This document shows positions 4,017-7,381 of a DNA stretch of 7,381 bases, piece by piece. The translations under genes and the position numbers were made by a program. Within the stretch, counting starts at the first letter, position 1. Each line of letters opens with the position of its first letter. This stretch comes from DATLMR01 sp035537555 (lineage in GTDB: Bacteria; Acidobacteriota; Blastocatellia; UBA7656), in contig DATLMR010000069.1 in assembly GCA_035537555.1 (NCBI GenBank), positions 1 to 7,381 on the forward strand. The letters run 5' to 3'. The notes beneath the pieces are model-generated. The model worked only from the letters and a program-made list of their open reading frames with translations, searched no databases and was not told the origin of the DNA.

Positions 4017-6662
4017 ATGGAAAATCCGGGTCAGCTCTGGCGACGGCTCCTCTTCTTTCTCAAAGGCGAAAGGTTCGACCGCGAGCTCGAGGAAGAGATG
4101 CGCTTTCACATCGATATGAAGGTCGAGCGGAATATCGCCGCGGGGATGTCTCCCGAAGAGGCGCGCTTCGACGCGGTGCGAAGTTTCGGCAACAGGACGA
4201 AGCTGCACGAAGAGTCGAGAGAGGTCTGGTTGTTTTCTCACCTCGAAAGGCTGGCGCAGGACCTGCGCTACGGCCTGCGCGTGCTTGGCAGGAACCCCGC
4301 CTTCAGCCTGGTCGCGGTGCTCGCCCTGGCGCTCGGGATCGGAGCGAACACGGCCATCTTCAGCGTGGTCAACTCCGTGCTGCTTCGGCCTCTGCCGTTC
4401 CCGGACCCCAACAGCCTCGTCATACTGAGGGCGGTCAACGTCAAGGCCGGAGACGGCAGCACGCTCGGGGCATCTCCGGCCGACTTCTTCGACTGGAGGG
4501 CGCAAAGCGGAGCCTTCGAAGCGCTCGGCGCCGAGACCGGCGGCGGAGTGACTCTTACCGGGACCGATGCGCCCGAGCTGATTCCGGGCGCGCGCTTCTC
4601 CGAGGGCCTTCTCGAAATGCTCGGCGCGCGCCCTTTCATGGGGCGCCCCTTCTCTCGGGAGGAGTTCAAGTCGAGCGGGGAGGCCGTCGTCCTCCTCAGC
4701 TACCGCGCGTGGCGCGGGCGTTTCGGCGGGGATCCGGAGATAGTCGGAAAGAGCTTCAACCTGAGCGGCAGGGCCACTACCGTGATCGGCGTTATGCCGG
4801 CCGATTTCAAGCACCCGAATTATGCCGAGGTGTGGACGCCCATGCCCGAGGACTCGGGCGAGATGCGCATCCGCAGCAGCAGGTACGTCAGCGTCATAGG
4901 GCGGCTCGCGGAGGGCGTCCCTATCGAGCAGGCTCAGACGGAAATGGAGACGATCGCCGCCCGCCTCTCCGAGCAGCATCCCGAATCGAACGCCGACTGG
5001 AGCGTGCGCCTCGTCCCCTTGAAAGAGCAGATAGTCGGAAAGATACGGCCCGCTCTCCTGATTCTCCTGGGCGCGGTCGGCTTTGTCCTGCTGGTCGCGT
5101 GCGCCAACGTCGCCAACATGCTGCTGGCGCGGTCGGCCGCCCGGCAAAAGGAGATCGCCCTTCGCTCGGCGCTCGGCGCGTCGCGGTCGCGGGTCGTCCG
5201 GCAACTGCTGACCGAGAGCCTCCTGCTCTCGTCCGTCGGCGCGGCGCTCGGGCTCCTGGCGGCCTACTGGGGGGTGGACGCCATAATCGCGCTCATCCCG
5301 GAATCCATGAATTTCCCCCGCCTCGACGAGATTCGGATCGACACCCACGTTCTCGGCTTCACGGTCGCAATATCTTTCCTGACCGGAGTCGGTTTCGGAC
5401 TGATCCCGGCCCTACAGGCTTCGAAACAGGATCTGCAGGGGTCGCTCAAGGAAAGCGGCACGAGGTCGTCCGGAGATCGCGGGCTACAGCGCGCCCGCGC
5501 CATGCTGATCGTCTCTGAAATCGCGCTCACTCTGCTGCTGCTCACCGGCGCGGGGCTGCTCGTCAAGAGCTTCGCCCGCTTGCAGAACACCGATCCGGGC
5601 TTCAGGCAGGAGAACCTGCTCACGATGAGCATCGGCGCGTCGATGAAGAAATACGGGAATGACGGCGATCGCGCGTCGTACTACACGCGGATAATGGAGC
5701 GGGTCGCGGCCCTGCCCGAAGTCGAGTCGGCGGCGCTCAGCTCGGGGGCTCCGATGACGGGGTTCAACCTGCTCTTCTCGTTCACTATCGAAGGGCGGCC
5801 GGCCAACCCTGACGATGTCCCGCAGGGCATCTACGCGTCGATCAGCCCGAACTATTTTCGAACCCTCGGGATTCCCCTGCTCTCCGGCAGAGAGTTCGAC
5901 GAGCGAGACGCGGCGGGCTCCCCCCCGGCGGCCATCATCAACGAGACGATGGCGCGACAGTTCTTCTCCGGGGAAGATCCTCTGGGCAAGCGGATCCGAA
6001 TCAACTACCTGGGGCGGCCCACGTCGCTCGAAATAGTAGGCGTGGTGAGGGACACCCGGCAGGAAGCGCTCGCTCAAAAGACGGGCATCGAGATCTATTC
6101 CTGCTACCGGCAGGCCCCGTGGTTCTCGACCGCTCTGATCGTTCGCGCGAAGGCCGCTCCGGCAAGCGCGACCCTGTCTGTCCGGCGCGCGATCCAGTCC
6201 ATCGATAGCGACCAGGCCATCACGAGCGTGAAGACCATGGACGAGCTGATCTCGGAATCGGTGGCGCAGCCGCGACTATACACGTGGCTCTTGAGCGTCT
6301 TCGCGGCCATCGCCCTCACGCTCGCGGCCGTGGGCATCTACGGAGTCATGTCTTATACGGTCGCGCAAAGGACCCACGAGATCGGTATACGCATGGCGCT
6401 CGGAGCGCAGGTGGGCGATATACTCAAAATGATCGTGAGCCAGAGCCTGTCGCTTGTCTTCGCGGGCGTCGGCCTGGGGCTGATCGGGGCCGTCGCGCTC
6501 ACGCGCATCATGTCGGCCCTGCTCTACGACGTCAGCGCGACGGACCCCGCCACTTTCGCGGCCATCGCGCTGCTCTTGAGCGCCGTCGCGTTACTTGCGA
6601 GCCTCATCCCCGCGAGGAGGGCGACGAAAGTGGACCCGCTCACCGCTCTCAGGTACGAATGA
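4017..6662 (+). CDS. ADOP-family permease (duplicated MacB/FtsX-type ABC permease)
   Basis: An inner-membrane protein of 881 residues made of two MacB-like permease halves. A soluble N-terminal segment carries the ADOP signature (FDRELEEEMRFHIDMKVERN, then MSPEEARFDAVRSFGN, about 20-59). The first half has a membrane helix at about 95-122, a large extracytoplasmic domain (about 125-340) and three helices (about 345-370, 400-427, 445-467). The second half repeats the plan: helix at about 495-517, extracytoplasmic domain (about 520-750), and helices at about 756-780, 805-831 and 845-866. The repeated coupling motifs EIALRSALGASRSRVVRQLL (379-398) and HEIGIRMALGAQ (787-798) are where an ABC ATPase would dock. 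It ends in the typical IPARRATKVDPLTALRYE. No ATPase gene is nearby, as the 'orphan' in the family name implies. GAGG (4005-4008) lies 8 nt before the ATG. Substrate unknown; MacB relatives act in mechanotransmission or export. Confidence 0.95.
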   Translation: MENPGQLWRRLLFFLKGERFDRELEEEMRFHIDMKVERNIAAGMSPEEARFDAVRSFGNRTKLHEESREVWLFSHLERLAQDLRYGLRVLGRNPAFSLVAVLALALGIGANTAIFSVVNSVLLRPLPFPDPNSLVILRAVNVKAGDGSTLGASPADFFDWRAQSGAFEALGAETGGGVTLTGTDAPELIPGARFSEGLLEMLGARPFMGRPFSREEFKSSGEAVVLLSYRAWRGRFGGDPEIVGKSFNLSGRATTVIGVMPADFKHPNYAEVWTPMPEDSGEMRIRSSRYVSVIGRLAEGVPIEQAQTEMETIAARLSEQHPESNADWSVRLVPLKEQIVGKIRPALLILLGAVGFVLLVACANVANMLLARSAARQKEIALRSALGASRSRVVRQLLTESLLLSSVGAALGLLAAYWGVDAIIALIPESMNFPRLDEIRIDTHVLGFTVAISFLTGVGFGLIPALQASKQDLQGSLKESGTRSSGDRGLQRARAMLIVSEIALTLLLLTGAGLLVKSFARLQNTDPGFRQENLLTMSIGASMKKYGNDGDRASYYTRIMERVAALPEVESAALSSGAPMTGFNLLFSFTIEGRPANPDDVPQGIYASISPNYFRTLGIPLLSGREFDERDAAGSPPAAIINETMARQFFSGEDPLGKRIRINYLGRPTSLEIVGVVRDTRQEALAQKTGIEIYSCYRQAPWFSTALIVRAKAAPASATLSVRRAIQSIDSDQAITSVKTMDELISESVAQPRLYTWLLSVFAAIALTLAAVGIYGVMSYTVAQRTHEIGIRMALGAQVGDILKMIVSQSLSLVFAGVGLGLIGAVALTRIMSALLYDVSATDPATFAAIALLLSAVALLASLIPARRATKVDPLTALRYE
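4738..5043 (+). repeat. 15-nt direct repeat inside the permease gene
   Basis: AGATAGTCGGAAAGA occurs at 4738-4752 and again at 5029-5043. The copies are 291 nt apart, so both are in the same frame and both encode IVGK. Recombination between them would remove 97 codons in frame. Probably coincidence helped by similar local protein sequence. Confidence 0.5.
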
Positions 6663-6701
6663 GGAGGCCTTTCGAGACTCTTCCCGCCGATCCCGTTGAC
6701 T

Positions 6702-6713
6702 GGCTCGCGAGCC
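6702..6713. repeat. 12-bp palindrome between convergent genes
   Basis: GGCTCGCGAGCC is a perfect palindrome directly next to the stop codon of the minus-strand gene and 39 nt after the permease stop. As RNA it could form only a 4-bp stem with a CGCG loop, and no T-run follows on either strand. It may be a weak shared terminator or chance. Confidence 0.3.
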
Positions 6714-7381
6714 TCAATCGGCCCTCCTTCTCCCCGGCGCCTGCTTATTCCTGGTCAGAGAATCGATCAGGCGTCCGACCTTTTCGTGCAGGTCTCTGGG
6801 AGCGCCGTAAAAGACCGAAGCCGTCTTCCCCTCACGGTCGAAGACGAAGAGGGTCGGAACGGTCGAAAAATCTCCGAACGGCGCGACCATCCCTTTTTCT
6901 CCCATTACGAAGTGGACCGGGAGGGCGAGAGGCCGAATCAGCTTCTTCACATCGTCTTCGGAGGAGTCCACGGCCACGGCAAGCACCGTGATCTTATCGC
7001 CGTAGCGGCGCTCGATTGTGCCGAGCCATGCGAGCGTGCTGCGGCAGGGTATGCACCACGTCGCCCAGAACTCGACGACGACCACCTGTCCGGAGAGGCT
7101 GGCCGGCTCGATCCTGCGGCCTTCGAGGTCCTGAAAAGCGAGCGCGGGCAGCGATCCGATTTCCGTCGCCGTATCGGCCACGGCCCCCTCGCGCGCGGCC
7201 GTCTCCTTATCGCCGCGCAGGGTCAGGTCGATCATTCGCGAGAGGTCTTTCTTGAACTTCTCGTGATTGCCGGGGTCGCGCCAGGGAGCATACTTCCCGC
7301 CTTTGTCGCCCCATCCTCCAAAGTCCGCGGGCTGGGCGATCAGCACCTCATCGACGAAGACGACCGGGTACTTCTTGATCC
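6714..7381 (-). CDS. TlpA/thioredoxin-like disulfide reductase (5' end off the window)
   Basis: A thiol-disulfide oxidoreductase of the redoxin/TlpA type, usually periplasmic or membrane-anchored, reducing or exchanging disulfides in partner proteins. The C-terminal domain shows the fold in order: IGSLPALAFQDLEG, strand VVVVEFWATW, the redox pair CIPC (Cys codons 7053-7055 and 7044-7046 on the + strand numbering), ITVLAVAVDSSEDDVKKLI, the cis-proline loop TVPTLFVFD (Pro codon 6855-6857) and a final amphipathic helix. Ahead of it lies a further N-terminal segment (IKKYPVVFVDEVLIAQPADF, then GWGDKGGKYAPWRD and KFKKDLSRMIDLTLRGDKE) that I do not assign to a named domain. The frame stays open to the right edge, so the start and any signal peptide are not visible; a GTG at 7344-7346 is internal. 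It converges on the permease gene with a 51-nt gap and is a separate transcription unit. Confidence 0.9.
   Translation of the reverse strand, partial: IKKYPVVFVDEVLIAQPADFGGWGDKGGKYAPWRDPGNHEKFKKDLSRMIDLTLRGDKETAAREGAVADTATEIGSLPALAFQDLEGRRIEPASLSGQVVVVEFWATWCIPCRSTLAWLGTIERRYGDKITVLAVAVDSSEDDVKKLIRPLALPVHFVMGEKGMVAPFGDFSTVPTLFVFDREGKTASVFYGAPRDLHEKVGRLIDSLTRNKQAPGRRRAD

Noticed and set aside
3450..5348. Long open frame on the minus strand, over 600 codons, opposite padR and the permease gene.
   Set aside because: Its product is a compositionally biased Arg/Ala/Gly/Pro/Glu mix without domains. It is the mirror of strongly supported genes in GC-rich DNA.
3590..5518. Long open frame on the plus strand, over 600 codons, in another phase across padR and the permease gene.
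   Set aside because: It starts inside the promoter, is Arg/Gly/Ala-rich and has no recognisable motif. The overlapped frames are clearly the real genes.
7344..7346. GTG on the minus strand as the start of the TlpA-like protein.
   Set aside because: The frame continues with plausible protein sequence (KKYPVVFVDE) to the window edge.
1..7381. tRNA, rRNA, CRISPR array, transposase or phage genes.
   Set aside because: No cloverleaf, regularly spaced repeats or mobile-element protein motifs were seen on either strand.

Overview
The window is GC-rich, densely coding DNA that most likely comes from an acidobacterium (Acidobacteriota). The best evidence is a short PadR-family regulator followed 15 nt later by an 881-residue duplicated MacB/FtsX-type permease with the N-terminal signature of the acidobacterial 'ADOP' family. 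Class-level placement is not possible from this sequence alone.

Left block (1-3448, all + strand). The C-terminal part of a cytochrome P450 runs in from the left edge. It is followed by a complete WS/DGAT acyltransferase (wax ester synthase/diacylglycerol acyltransferase), a complete cytosolic alpha/beta hydrolase with a Ser-His-Asp triad, and a short ORF that is a broken GNAT acetyltransferase. The three intact or partial enzymes look like a neutral-lipid module: an acyl-chain or alcohol oxidase, an ester-forming enzyme and an ester-cleaving enzyme. The gaps between them are 51-68 nt, and each contains an inverted repeat able to form a stem-loop. The GNAT ORF keeps the start and the end of its domain but lacks the middle, so it looks like an in-frame internal deletion.

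Middle (3449-3653). This 205-nt non-coding gap begins with a GC-rich foldable segment. It continues into a locally AT-rich stretch with a T7 run and ends in a plausible sigma70-type promoter (TTGACT, 16 nt, TATTCT) for the next unit.

Right block (3654-6662, + strand). padR-like regulator and ADOP permease genes form a two-gene transcription unit. No ATPase partner for the permease is visible. The regulator probably controls its own promoter and the permease.

Right edge (6714-7381, - strand). A TlpA/thioredoxin-like protein with a WCIPC active site converges on the permease gene. It is cut by the window edge, and at least 70 residues of additional N-terminal sequence are visible before the redoxin fold.

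No tRNA, rRNA, CRISPR array, transposase or integrase was seen. The locus is mostly made of known families. The items most worth checking are the internally deleted GNAT gene, the run of intergenic stem-loops in the lipid block, and the lipid module itself.
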